This document shows, in pieces, positions 33,744-40,888 of a DNA stretch of 64,000 nt (position 1 is the first letter of the stretch; the number at the start of each line of letters is the position of its first letter). This DNA is from a virus. The translations under genes and the position numbers were made by a program. The notes under the pieces are model-generated. The model ran no database searches, was not told the DNA's origin, and saw nothing but the letters and a program-made list of their open reading frames with translations. The stretch lies in IMG/VR virus record IMGVR_UViG_3300050011_000061, positions 1 through 64,000 of that record; one strand, given 5' to 3'.

Positions 33744-33788
33744 TGAACTTCGTGCTGGGCCGCGCTACTGGCCCAGAGGCGAAGGTCA
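33744..33788. repeat. Hairpin repeat, copy 1
   Basis: On the plus strand: TGA-a-CTTCG-tg-CTGGGCC, 8-base loop, GGCCCAG-agg-CGAAG-g-TCA, i.e. a 15-bp interrupted stem. In the transcribed (minus) direction it begins with the TGA stop codon of the upstream gene and ends just before the next ribosome site. A second copy lies at 34124-34170. Confidence 0.55.
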
Positions 33789-34103
33789 GCTATATTTTCG
33801 TGAACCGGTTAGAATATGATTGGCAAAACATTCCGCAGCTGCTCGGCTCATGCTTACGGATATTGTACGGCTTTGCAATCGTCCGCTTTCGCCTTTGGTT
33901 GTTTCTTCCAGCCGAACAGAAACCCAATCCTCGCCATTTTGAATCTGAAGCTCGGCTTGACTGTCAACTGTACCAGAAACCTTATTCCACGGAGTGTGTT
34001 TTGAGTCTCTTAGAGTAAGGGCTATGCCGTCTTCAACTTGTGCAAGGCCAACATCATGCGGGCGATGCGGCCCAATTATCTTTTGTGAAGGTTGCATTTT
34101 CAT
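33786..34103 (-). CDS. Hypothetical early protein (105 aa)
   Basis: ATG 34103 with AAGGAG further upstream. Contents: MKMQPSQKIIGPHRPHDVGL, a beta-rich centre (ELQIQNGEDWVSVRLEETTK) and a C-terminal helix (MSRAAAECFANHIL). No domain recognised. Its stop codon is the first triplet of the hairpin repeat. Confidence 0.5.
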   Translation of the reverse strand: MKMQPSQKIIGPHRPHDVGLAQVEDGIALTLRDSKHTPWNKVSGTVDSQAELQIQNGEDWVSVRLEETTKGESGRLQSRTISVSMSRAAAECFANHILTGSRKYS

Positions 34104-34123
34104 CTTTCATCTCCTTGTGGTAG

Positions 34124-34170
34124 TGAGCTTCGTGCTGGCCCCCGCAGCGGAGGACCAGAGGCGAAGGTCA
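34124..34170. repeat. Hairpin repeat, copy 2
   Basis: Same outer architecture as copy 1: TGA-g-CTTCG-tg-CTGG ... CCAG-agg-CGAAG-g-TCA, with a different GC-rich inner stem. Again it starts with the TGA stop of the preceding gene. The conserved outer stem with variable core suggests an RNA element rather than conserved coding sequence. Confidence 0.55.
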
Positions 34171-34395
34171 CGAGGCTTCGTCAATAATGCGCTGGGCACG
34201 GAATTGTGCCTGCTTCAACGACGAAAAATTACCGTTACGTTTTGACGGATCATCGCCAACCTTTTCGCGCATTGAGAAAGTGCCGTCCTCAGCCTTGATG
34301 ATAGAAAAGCTGTGACCTAATCCTCCGGCTTGCCACAAGCCGTCGTCGATTTGGTTCCAAACCAGCCTAGTTAGTCCGTGTTGGTGAATGGCCAT
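34168..34395 (-). CDS. First gene of the leftward early operon, hypothetical (75 aa)
   Basis: ATG 34395, with ACACAGGAGG six bases upstream and a good promoter (34422-34449). The protein (HQHGLTRLVWNQIDDGLWQA, FSIIKAEDGTFSMRE, SLKQAQFRAQRIIDEAS) has no recognised domain. As an immediate early small protein it may target the host, but the sequence does not show how. Confidence 0.55.
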   Translation of the reverse strand: MAIHQHGLTRLVWNQIDDGLWQAGGLGHSFSIIKAEDGTFSMREKVGDDPSKRNGNFSSLKQAQFRAQRIIDEAS

Positions 34396-34421
34396 TGTAT
34401 CCTCCTGTGTAAGTGATTAGG

Positions 34422-34449
34422 ATAATAACCACTTCCATCAAAATATCAA
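34422..34449 (-). promoter_or_regulatory. Leftward early promoter (TTGATA-16-TATTAT)
   Basis: TTGATA at 34449-34444 and TATTAT at 34427-34422 on the minus strand are close to the sigma-70 consensus. The ACACAGGAGG ribosome site follows about 10 bases later, so the 5' leader is very short. Confidence 0.6.
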
Positions 34450-34648
34450 GAACTATTTTCAGCTAAAAATATCCCCTGTTTATAAGGGTTTCTTGCATCC
34501 CCCACCCCGTGGCCCCCGCGCCGGGCATTATGTCGACTTCGGTCCCCACAGGAGTAGAGGGAACGACGGCAAGGCCGCTCTACCTACTTCACGGAACGCT
34601 TATGCGCGGCGTCCCAGGACGAAACCGAACCACGTTAGGCACATATAG

Positions 34649-34677
34649 TTGCTTTTTTAAGTTTTGTAAACTAAGGT
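34649..34677 (+). promoter_or_regulatory. Rightward promoter candidate (TTGCTT-17-TAAGGT)
   Basis: TTGCTT at 34649-34654 and TAAGGT at 34672-34677, followed by GGCACAGGAG. Weak -10, but it has the same spacing to the ribosome site as the leftward early cassettes. Confidence 0.35.
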
Positions 34678-34698
34678 GCTAAGGCACAGGAGAACTTG

Positions 34699-35169
34699 AT
34701 GGCAATCGTTCATCCAGCCTTTGATACAAAAAGTAAAATGTGGTTTGTAGACGGCGTTGAAGCGCCAACCCTCGCTGCGCTCCGCAAGCTATTGCCCCGG
34801 CGTACCAAGATAGAAGGCTACTGGCCTAACGGGTTTATATTTAGACGCGTCCTCTCCAACCAGCCGACACGCGCCATAACAAAAGAGCCGTTCAGCCTTG
34901 TTCATATTAAAAAGCCCAAACCTAGCCGTGCTTATACGCCCCACAAAACAAAGCCAAAGCTGTATGATCACAACGCCGTGCTCGGACTCTGGATGGAAGG
35001 CTTAAGCGGCCCGGAAATAGGGGTAAGGCTTGGCTTGCCACTTAGCACAACGGCTGGAGGTATTGTGGCCAGGTGCCGAGAACAAGGCGACCCGCGCGCA
35101 TTGCCCCGTTCGACCAACGGCTCAAAGATAGCGGCGGCTTACGCGAGGAAGCGCGAGATGTTGAAATGA
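34699..35169 (+). CDS. HTH protein with GcrA-like C-terminal unit
   Basis: 156 residues from ATG 34699 (AGGAG six bases before; a TTG three bases earlier is ignored). The C-terminal region YDHNAVLGLWMEGLSGPEIG followed by RLGLPLSTTAGGIVARCREQ resembles the GcrA/homeodomain-like unit 'v..Lw.eGlS..qIa..lg....av.gk..R'. GcrA is an alphaproteobacterial cell-cycle regulator. The basic N-terminal part is unassigned. As first rightward gene it is a candidate regulator of this operon. Confidence 0.55.
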   Translation: MAIVHPAFDTKSKMWFVDGVEAPTLAALRKLLPRRTKIEGYWPNGFIFRRVLSNQPTRAITKEPFSLVHIKKPKPSRAYTPHKTKPKLYDHNAVLGLWMEGLSGPEIGVRLGLPLSTTAGGIVARCREQGDPRALPRSTNGSKIAAAYARKREMLK

Positions 35170-35414
35170 AAACAAAAATTCATTTAGAACTTGATATGCT
35201 TGATTGGCGCGTTCCAAAAGAGGGGACTAAATCAGCGAAAATATACCAACTTATGCGCAATGGAGTAAGACCCAAAGAAATATCAAAACGATTAAATACA
35301 ACTCGTAACTCAGTTAAAGTTACGATGTGGCAAATTCGTCATCCCAAAGAAGCAAACATCAGGCAGAGGCTATCACCATATTATAAGCGGAAATTTAAAT
35401 GCGCCAGCACTTAA
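35166..35414 (+). CDS. Small HTH protein (82 aa)
   Basis: ATG 35166 overlaps the preceding stop (ATGA). KSAKIYQLMRNGVRPKEISK followed by RLNTTRNSVKVTMWQIRHP is a helix-turn-helix in the same style as the neighbour's C-terminus. The basic tail RLSPYYKRKFK may bind DNA. Probably a paired regulator with the preceding gene. Confidence 0.6.
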   Translation: MKTKIHLELDMLDWRVPKEGTKSAKIYQLMRNGVRPKEISKRLNTTRNSVKVTMWQIRHPKEANIRQRLSPYYKRKFKCAST

Positions 35415-35704
35415 CCAACCGCCGCCCGGCGCAAACCTTAAACTTTGAGGTCGACGGCCAACGATACGTTGCCACGGTCAGCCTGTTCGACGACGGCCGA
35501 CTTGGTGAATTATTTATTAACAGCGGTGGTAAACTTGGCTCAACTTCCGACGTCAACGCGGCCGACGGTGCTTTGGCTATTTCGCTGGCTCTTCAATACG
35601 GCTGCCCCGCCGAGGTTCTGCAAAGGGCAATGAAACGCAATACCGATGGTACCGCGCAAGGCCCGTTAGGCGCGGCGTTGGATGCCGTGCTCAAGGGGAC
35701 TTGA
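35399..35704 (+). CDS. TSCPD-like domain protein (101 aa)
   Basis: ATG 35399 overlaps the preceding gene by 16 bases. LNFEVDGQRYVATVSLFDDG, RLGELFINSGGKLGSTSDVN and ALAISLALQYGCPAEVLQRA match the small TSCPD-like domain also found appended to ribonucleotide reductases. Here it stands alone, without the catalytic domain. Biochemical role unknown. Confidence 0.6.
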   Translation: MRQHLTNRRPAQTLNFEVDGQRYVATVSLFDDGRLGELFINSGGKLGSTSDVNAADGALAISLALQYGCPAEVLQRAMKRNTDGTAQGPLGAALDAVLKGT

Positions 35705-35729
35705 TTTTCTGCTATAAAGGGTTTAGGGA
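35701..35729 (+). promoter_or_regulatory. Putative promoter (TTGATT-17-TAGGGA)
   Basis: TTGATT overlaps the preceding stop codon; TAGGGA lies 17 bp later and ACACAGGAGG follows at 35737-35746. Same cassette geometry as the leftward early promoters; the -10 is weak. Confidence 0.35.
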
Positions 35730-35753
35730 TGAAGGTACACAGGAGGCTTAATG

Positions 35754-35927
35754 ATGTTCACAGACCAACAAGTATTAACCGCCCTCCGCGCGTGGTGGAA
35801 CCTAGAACCAGGCGAACCAATGCCGTGGGAGACAGGCCGCGACATAACCAGCTTTCAAGAATCGTCAATGCGCGACATGCGGGCCGCGCTTGAAGCCGTG
35901 GCCAAAACCACAGGAGCCACCTCATGA
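35754..35927 (+). CDS. 57-aa early peptide
   Basis: Two adjacent ATGs (35751, 35754) follow ACACAGGAGG; the second has better spacing. Product: MFTDQQVLTALRAWWNLEPG with an alanine-rich end (MRAALEAVAKTTGATS). The TGA overlaps the next ATG (ATGA). No family recognised. Confidence 0.5.
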   Translation: MFTDQQVLTALRAWWNLEPGEPMPWETGRDITSFQESSMRDMRAALEAVAKTTGATS

Positions 35928-36124
35928 ACATCTTCCACTTCCGCTGCTTGAACGGCGATATCATTACCGTCGAGGCGGCCGACGAACGAGCCGCCCGATC
36001 GTGGGCTATGGAACGGCGCTGGGGGCCGCCGCAGCTTAACCAGACTTGGGCCTGTGCCGAATGGCAGGGGCTTGGGCTGCGGCTGGTGGACGAGCAGGGC
36101 ATGCCAATACTAGAGGCAATGTGA
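35924..36124 (+). CDS. Small hypothetical protein (66 aa)
   Basis: ATGA-coupled on the left and TGATG-coupled on the right. MNIFHFRCLNGDIITVEAAD and ERAARSWAMERRWGPPQ suggest a small alpha/beta protein that resembles short phage proteins with an 'A.de..A...a..r.G' pattern. Function unknown. Confidence 0.5.
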   Translation: MNIFHFRCLNGDIITVEAADERAARSWAMERRWGPPQLNQTWACAEWQGLGLRLVDEQGMPILEAM

Positions 36125-36231
36125 TGACAGTTATGCAAGCATTCTTACTTGGCATAATGGTGGTGCTAACACCGTCATTGATCTGCGTGGCGTGGCTGTT
36201 TTTGACGGCAGCGGCATCGGACAATTTATGA
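36124..36231 (+). CDS. 35-aa single-helix membrane peptide
   Basis: ATG 36124 overlaps the preceding stop (TGATG), and the TGA overlaps the next start (ATGA). Most of it is one hydrophobic helix (FLLGIMVVLTPSLICVAWLF). Coupled on both sides. Confidence 0.45.
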   Translation: MTVMQAFLLGIMVVLTPSLICVAWLFLTAAASDNL

Positions 36232-36392
36232 CCGACTTCAGCCTCAACGAGTATATGCACCTTAAGACCTTCGAGGAGCGCAAGGCGTATTGCCTGGCGC
36301 ATCAAAATAAACACCAACCGTTGCCAGTTGACGACCTAGACTGGGACTACGAAAAGCAGAACAGCTACACCAATGCCGAGTTGGGGGAGTGA
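36228..36392 (+). CDS. 54-aa charged hypothetical protein
   Basis: ATG 36228 in an ATGA overlap. Sequence MTDFSLNEYMHLKTFEERKA with an acidic C-terminal half (VDDLDWDYEKQNS). No domain recognised. Confidence 0.45.
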   Translation: MTDFSLNEYMHLKTFEERKAYCLAHQNKHQPLPVDDLDWDYEKQNSYTNAELGE

Positions 36393-36393
36393 A

Positions 36394-36579
36394 ATGAAGA
36401 TTATCTATTCTGACAATATCCCAACCGATATGTCTAGCGAGAGCCTATGGCTCGATGACGTTCCGGCGGATGTTGGCAAGCGTATCTGCGAAAAGCTGAA
36501 CGAACGCCTTGGTGATTATCAGGGGCCATACTACCGCGTAGTGGACGACACCCACAAACTGTACGTTTGGAAACCATGA
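36394..36579 (+). CDS. 61-aa hypothetical protein
   Basis: ATG 36394, one base after the preceding TGA, with GGGGGAG upstream. MKIIYSDNIPTDMSSESLWL, then a helix (KRICEKLNERLGDY) and a beta end (YYRVVDDTHKLYVWKP). Function unknown. Confidence 0.5.
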   Translation: MKIIYSDNIPTDMSSESLWLDDVPADVGKRICEKLNERLGDYQGPYYRVVDDTHKLYVWKP

Positions 36580-36812
36580 CCATGCTAGGCTCCAACCCAG
36601 ATGCTGCCGAGGTCCACCGCTGGCGTTACGAGCGTGCCTGCCGGGAATACGCGGCAGGCGGCAGCGAAGCGGTCTTGAAAGCTAGCCTCAAGTGCGCCGG
36701 CTACTACGGCACGCGGTTAGCCGAAGAGCTGCGGTATCAGGTGGGATTGCGGGAGGGTGGGACGAAGAAAGTTGTGAGGTTCACCAGCGGTTTGGCCGCG
36801 AGGAGTTGGTGA
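36576..36812 (+). CDS. 78-aa hypothetical protein
   Basis: ATG 36576 overlaps the preceding stop (ATGA); an in-frame TTG at 36567 is less likely. Arg-rich helix (EVHRWRYERACREYAAGGSE) and KCAGYYGTRLAEELRYQVGL. No domain recognised. Confidence 0.5.
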   Translation: MTMLGSNPDAAEVHRWRYERACREYAAGGSEAVLKASLKCAGYYGTRLAEELRYQVGLREGGTKKVVRFTSGLAARSW

Positions 36813-36813
36813 G

Positions 36814-36966
36814 ATGATTGCACGGCCAATATGTCCTAGGTGCGGAAGCGCTATGAAGACGTCTAAACAAGTCAATAAGAATAACGGGTATGCCAGAACT
36901 CGTTTTAGGTGCAAGCGCAGCTCATGTCATTACGCCACAACCAATAAAACTAAGGTGCTGAGATAA
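36814..36966 (+). CDS. 50-aa Ogr/Delta-type zinc-finger protein
   Basis: ATG 36814; its TAA overlaps the radical SAM start (TAATG). Cysteines at 7, 10, 33 and 38 give C-x2-C-x22-C-x4-C, the exact spacing described for the Ogr/Delta late transcription activators of P2-like phages. Other parts are basic (KTSKQVNKNNGYARTRFRCK). Ogr proteins are ~72 residues, so this is shorter. A role in turning on late genes is inferred from the spacing alone; it could be another zinc ribbon. Confidence 0.55.
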   Translation: MIARPICPRCGSAMKTSKQVNKNNGYARTRFRCKRSSCHYATTNKTKVLR

Positions 36967-38486
36967 TGATCGACGTAGTCCTGATCCACCCCAACGGCGT
37001 CCACGGCATCTACGGCCAGCTCGGCGACACGCTTGTCAGCCGTGAGCAGCCGTTGTGGCCCCGTCTTATTGCAGGCTACCTGCTCGACCACGGCGTCGAC
37101 GTCAAGATCATCGACGCCGAGTGCGAGGGGTTGAGCCCGAAGCGGGTTGCCGATTTAGTGGCCGGTTACGCACCCAAGCTGGCTTGCATTGTGGTGTCGG
37201 GCCATCAGCCCAGTGCTTCAACGCAGGCCATGCCGGGGGCGAGGGAGGTGGCGTCCGCCATTCTGTCTTTAAACGCGCCTCATCCATTTATTCCTGAACG
37301 ACCCATGGTCATTATGATGGGCAATCATCCGTCGGCGCTGCCCGTCCAGACCATACTCGAGGAGCCGGTCGACTATGTGATTGATGGTGAAGGACCGCTG
37401 ACCATCATGGGGCTGTTGAACGGCGACCCAGTGGACAAGATACCTGGACTGGTATGGTGCAGTACAGAAGCTCTAGAAGCTGGTCGTGCCAAAACCCTGG
37501 ATGATGTTGTTAAGCAAAACCCCCGCGCCCCGCTGCTCGACATCAACAAGGACCTGCATGGCCGCGCCTGGCACCTGCTGCCGGCGCCGTCAAAGTACCG
37601 CTCGCATAACTGGCAGCGGTTCGACGACCAATCAAAGCGGAGCCCCTACGCAGCCATCTGCACCTCACTTGGGTGCGCGTTCACTTGTAGTTTCTGTATG
37701 ATCAACGTCTTCCAGCACACCAATCGCTACCGCATGCGCGACCCGCAGGCGGTGGTCGACGAGATGGTGATGCTCAACCGCGACCACGGTGTCGAAACCT
37801 TCAAGTTCGTCGATGAACTGTTCGTCTTGAACCGCCGCCACACCATGGCGATCTGCGATCGGCTGATCCTGTTAGGGCTGGGCGCCAAGATCAACTCGTG
37901 GTGCTACTGCCGTCCTGACTACAAGTTTGAAAACGGTGAGCTCGAGATGTTCCGCGCCGCTGGCTTCAAGTGGTTCGCCTTGGGCATCGAGTCCGGCAGC
38001 GCCGAAGTACGCGACGGTGCCGATAAGAGCATGTCGTCCGAGCAGATCAAGGCGGTGGTCCATAAAATCGAGGCGGCCGGCATCCACATCGGCGCTAATT
38101 ACATTTTTGGCTTGCCGGGCGAGACGCATCATACCATGGAGGCAACCCTTGCGCTGGCCCAAGAACTCAACACCGCGTGGGCGAACTTCTACCCAACGCA
38201 AGCCTTCCCCGGATCGCAGCTATACGACGACGCGGTTGCCGCCGGCTGGAAGCCGCCGCCGTGGGAGGCCTTCAGCATGCACAATGAGCACACCATCCCT
38301 TACGTCACCGGAGACTTATCGCCCGCCGTCGTTCTCCGCGCTCGCGATCAGGCGTTCCAAGCGTACTTTTCTAGCCCCCGCTACCTTGATTCAATTGCTC
38401 AGCGGTTTGGGCAAGGGGCGCGGGTCCACGTCAGAGCAATGACGTCGTATAAGTTGAAGAGAAATTTGTTGGAGGGAGGGAGATGA
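36966..38486 (+). CDS. B12-binding/radical SAM enzyme
   Basis: 506 residues. The N-terminal ~180 residues resemble a cobalamin-binding Rossmann domain (VVLIHPNGVHGIYGQ, IIDAEC, MVIMMGNHPSALP, DYVIDGEGPL), although the DxHxxG histidine loop is not evident. The radical SAM cluster cysteines are C237, C241 and C244 in SLGCAFTCSFCMIN. FKFVDELFVLNRR and FALGIESGSAEVRDGADKSM follow as in the TIM barrel. Such enzymes do radical methylations or rearrangements. Context with sugar enzymes suggests a sugar or lipid substrate (inference). Confidence 0.8.
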   Translation: MIDVVLIHPNGVHGIYGQLGDTLVSREQPLWPRLIAGYLLDHGVDVKIIDAECEGLSPKRVADLVAGYAPKLACIVVSGHQPSASTQAMPGAREVASAILSLNAPHPFIPERPMVIMMGNHPSALPVQTILEEPVDYVIDGEGPLTIMGLLNGDPVDKIPGLVWCSTEALEAGRAKTLDDVVKQNPRAPLLDINKDLHGRAWHLLPAPSKYRSHNWQRFDDQSKRSPYAAICTSLGCAFTCSFCMINVFQHTNRYRMRDPQAVVDEMVMLNRDHGVETFKFVDELFVLNRRHTMAICDRLILLGLGAKINSWCYCRPDYKFENGELEMFRAAGFKWFALGIESGSAEVRDGADKSMSSEQIKAVVHKIEAAGIHIGANYIFGLPGETHHTMEATLALAQELNTAWANFYPTQAFPGSQLYDDAVAAGWKPPPWEAFSMHNEHTIPYVTGDLSPAVVLRARDQAFQAYFSSPRYLDSIAQRFGQGARVHVRAMTSYKLKRNLLEGGR

Positions 38487-38665
38487 TCTTTCGGTTGCAA
38501 GGTTTCTTAGGTCTGCTGACGCTATTATTCATCGGTATGAAGCTGGCGCATCACATCGACTGGTCGTGGTGGTACGTGCTGGCCCCGGCTTGGGTGTTGC
38601 CGTTTATTGTCTTGGTCGCATTTGGTGTTTTGTACGCAGTTGCCGGAGCTAGTGGAAAGTCATGA
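38483..38665 (+). CDS. 60-aa two-helix membrane protein
   Basis: Overlaps the radical SAM stop (ATGA) and the next start. Two hydrophobic segments (FLGLLTLLFIGMKLAHHI and WVLPFIVLVAFGVLYAVAGA). It is co-translated with the sugar enzymes, so it may anchor or export; no family recognised. Confidence 0.5.
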   Translation: MIFRLQGFLGLLTLLFIGMKLAHHIDWSWWYVLAPAWVLPFIVLVAFGVLYAVAGASGKS

Positions 38666-40500
38666 TCAAACTCGCCGACTACGTCGTCAACACGCTTGCC
38701 GCCCACGGCATCGACCGAGCCTTCCTGGTGTACGGCTCGGCCAACGGCGACTTGGTCGACGCCTTCACGCGCACCAACGCCATCAGCTACGTCGCCACCA
38801 TGACCGAGCAGGCCGCGGGCTTTGCCGCCGAGGGCTACGCCAAGGTCAAGGGTGTGCCGGGGTTGGCCATGGCTACCTCCGGCCCCGGCGGTATGAACTT
38901 GGTCACCTGCGCCGGCAATGCGTTTTATGATTCCGTTCCCGTCATCTTCATCACTGGGCAGATCAAGACGCGTTTCCTGCGGCCCGACCCTTCCTTAAGG
39001 CAGATAGGTTTTCAAGAAGCCGACATGGTGGCGCTGTTTACGCCCGTGACCAAGTCCGCCGTCATGGTGGCCAACCCCAACCGCATCCGCTACGAGCTTG
39101 AGAAGGCGCTATTCTTGTGCAGTCACGGCCGCCCCGGACCTGTTTTATTGGATCTGCCGATTGACGTTCAGCAAGCCATGATCGACCCAGATGCGCTGGA
39201 AGGCTTCGACCTGCGCGCCGCTGAGAACCGCGAGCTGCTCAATGCCTCCGTGTCGCTGGCCGAAGTCGATCGCGACGTCGCCGACTTCGTGATCGACCTC
39301 GAGCAGAGCGAGCGGCCGGTGCTGCTAATCGGCGGCGGCGTTCGTTCGGCGGGGGCGGTCGACCGTTTCCGCGAGGTGGCCGCACTGCTTCAGATCCCGT
39401 GCTACCCCACTTGGAACGCGCTCGACGTCGTTACTTCCGACCTGCCGTGGTACGGCGGCCGCATTGGTACCTACGGCGGCGCCGGCCGCAACTTCGGCCT
39501 CCAAAATTCAGATCTTTTATTAGCGGTCGGCTCGCGCATATCAGGGAGGATAACAGGCGGGGCACCGGAGACCTGGGCGCGAGGCGCTAAGAAGTACCTA
39601 GTCGACATCGACTCGGCGTTGACGAGGCGCGAGCTGCAACAGGTGCCGTTTGACGTAAGTACGCGGGCCGACGTGCGGCTATACCTAGCGCGGTTGTCGT
39701 GTGCGTTGGAGGGCTACCGGCCGCGCCACGCCGACTGGCTCGATAAGTGCCTCGGTTGGCGCAGGCAGTACCCGGCGCGGCCAGCCAAGAAGGTAAGGGC
39801 TGGCTGCGACTTCTATACCTTCGTCGAAACGCTATCCGAAAAGTGCGGTCCAGAAACAATTCTGGTCGGCGACTGCGGCGGCAACATTGTGGTGCTGTCG
39901 CATGCCTTCGAGACCAAGCGCGGCCAGCGCTTCATTACCAACAATGGCAACAGCCCGATGGGCTTCTCGTTTGCCGGCGCACTGGGAGCCTGGTTCGCCG
40001 ACCCGACCAAGACTATCATCTGCGTCATCGGCGATGGCGGCTTTAATATGAACCTCCAGGAGATCCAGACGCTGATCAATTACGGCGCGGTGGTCAAGAC
40101 CATCATCCTTGATAATCGCATCTACGGCATCACCAAGGCGTTCCAGGAGACTAACTTCGAGGGTCGCGCCGAGGCCTGCGGGCCGAAGGGCTATAACCCG
40201 CCGGACTTCGAGAAGATCGCCAAGGCATACGGCATGGATGTGATCCGCATCGGCGGGCAGCACTCGGGTGCGTTGAAAGATATGGGCGCGGCGATCAACG
40301 TCCTGCTAGCGCATCCCAAGTCGATGATCTGCATCGTCGAGTGCTGGGACTACCACACCTACGAGCCGAGAATCGTCGGTTGGAAGACGCCGCTAGAGGA
40401 CATGTACCCGTATTTGCCGCGCGCCGAGTTTCGCAAGAACATGACCATCGAGCCGGTCGAAGGTTGGTTAGAGCCGACCATGCCAAATGTGGTGGGGTAG
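38662..40500 (+). CDS. ThDP-dependent enzyme, acetolactate synthase-like fold
   Basis: 612 residues with the three domains of the family. The PYR domain has the catalytic Glu (MTEQAAGFAAEGYAK, about residue 48) and GPGGMNLVTCAGNAF. The PP domain binds ThDP through GDGGFNMNLQE and the Asn ~27 residues later (IILDNRIYG). Relatives in polysaccharide loci, such as YerE, add a two-carbon unit from pyruvate to keto-sugars; others are acetolactate synthases. In this window the partner genes are sugar-nucleotide enzymes, which favours the former. The substrate is not visible in the sequence. Confidence 0.82.
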   Translation: MIKLADYVVNTLAAHGIDRAFLVYGSANGDLVDAFTRTNAISYVATMTEQAAGFAAEGYAKVKGVPGLAMATSGPGGMNLVTCAGNAFYDSVPVIFITGQIKTRFLRPDPSLRQIGFQEADMVALFTPVTKSAVMVANPNRIRYELEKALFLCSHGRPGPVLLDLPIDVQQAMIDPDALEGFDLRAAENRELLNASVSLAEVDRDVADFVIDLEQSERPVLLIGGGVRSAGAVDRFREVAALLQIPCYPTWNALDVVTSDLPWYGGRIGTYGGAGRNFGLQNSDLLLAVGSRISGRITGGAPETWARGAKKYLVDIDSALTRRELQQVPFDVSTRADVRLYLARLSCALEGYRPRHADWLDKCLGWRRQYPARPAKKVRAGCDFYTFVETLSEKCGPETILVGDCGGNIVVLSHAFETKRGQRFITNNGNSPMGFSFAGALGAWFADPTKTIICVIGDGGFNMNLQEIQTLINYGAVVKTIILDNRIYGITKAFQETNFEGRAEACGPKGYNPPDFEKIAKAYGMDVIRIGGQHSGALKDMGAAINVLLAHPKSMICIVECWDYHTYEPRIVGWKTPLEDMYPYLPRAEFRKNMTIEPVEGWLEPTMPNVVG

Positions 40501-40509
40501 GAGGTCTCC

Positions 40510-40887
40510 ATGAGCGTCTACCTAAGAAATCTTCTGATCATCGCGGTGACAGTCTTGGTCGCCTTGACGGGCATGTTCCTGACGGCAGGTCCCGTGGTTC
40601 CCGTGACGGCACAAGTCTCTGCAATGTCGCAAGGCGAAAGATTTTTGATATCGCAGAAGTTTGAGAGAGAACTTCAAACGTGCCTACTAACTCAAGGCCG
40701 AAGCGGCTCTTATTCCTCGCATGACGAGGATCTCGAATCCACTTTCATGTTGTTTGCCAGCGCCTGCCGGCCAGCGTGGAAGGTGTGGTGCTGGGACCAC
40801 CCGGAGTGGCCCGAGACCGGACGGGATAGCTGCATGATACGCGCAGCGTTCATGGCCCAAGATGCGCTTAGGCAAGTAGGGAAGTAA
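40510..40887 (+). CDS. Membrane-anchored or exported hypothetical protein (125 aa)
   Basis: AGGAGG precedes ATG 40510. The N-terminus holds a hydrophobic segment (LLIIAVTVLVALTGMFLTAG) that reads as a signal anchor or signal peptide. The rest has four cysteines (QTCLLTQGRSG, ACRPAWKVWCWDH, DSCMIR). No domain recognised. It interrupts the sugar genes. Confidence 0.55.
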   Translation: MSVYLRNLLIIAVTVLVALTGMFLTAGPVVPVTAQVSAMSQGERFLISQKFERELQTCLLTQGRSGSYSSHDEDLESTFMLFASACRPAWKVWCWDHPEWPETGRDSCMIRAAFMAQDALRQVGK

Positions 40888-40888
40888 A

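Larger units (their letters stand above)
34396..34698. other. Divergent control region between leftward and rightward operons
   Basis: This 303-base stretch has no convincing gene. It holds the leftward promoter at one end, a weaker rightward promoter at the other, a C-rich tract (about 34499-34525) and an inverted repeat GTAGAG/CTCTAC (34554-34559, 34578-34583). It probably acts as the genome's main early switch. Confidence 0.45.

Noticed and set aside
34541-34640. tRNA-like or ncRNA gene in the divergent control region
   Set aside because: There is a GTAGAG/CTCTAC pairing, but no cloverleaf, T-loop consensus or anticodon stem could be assembled.
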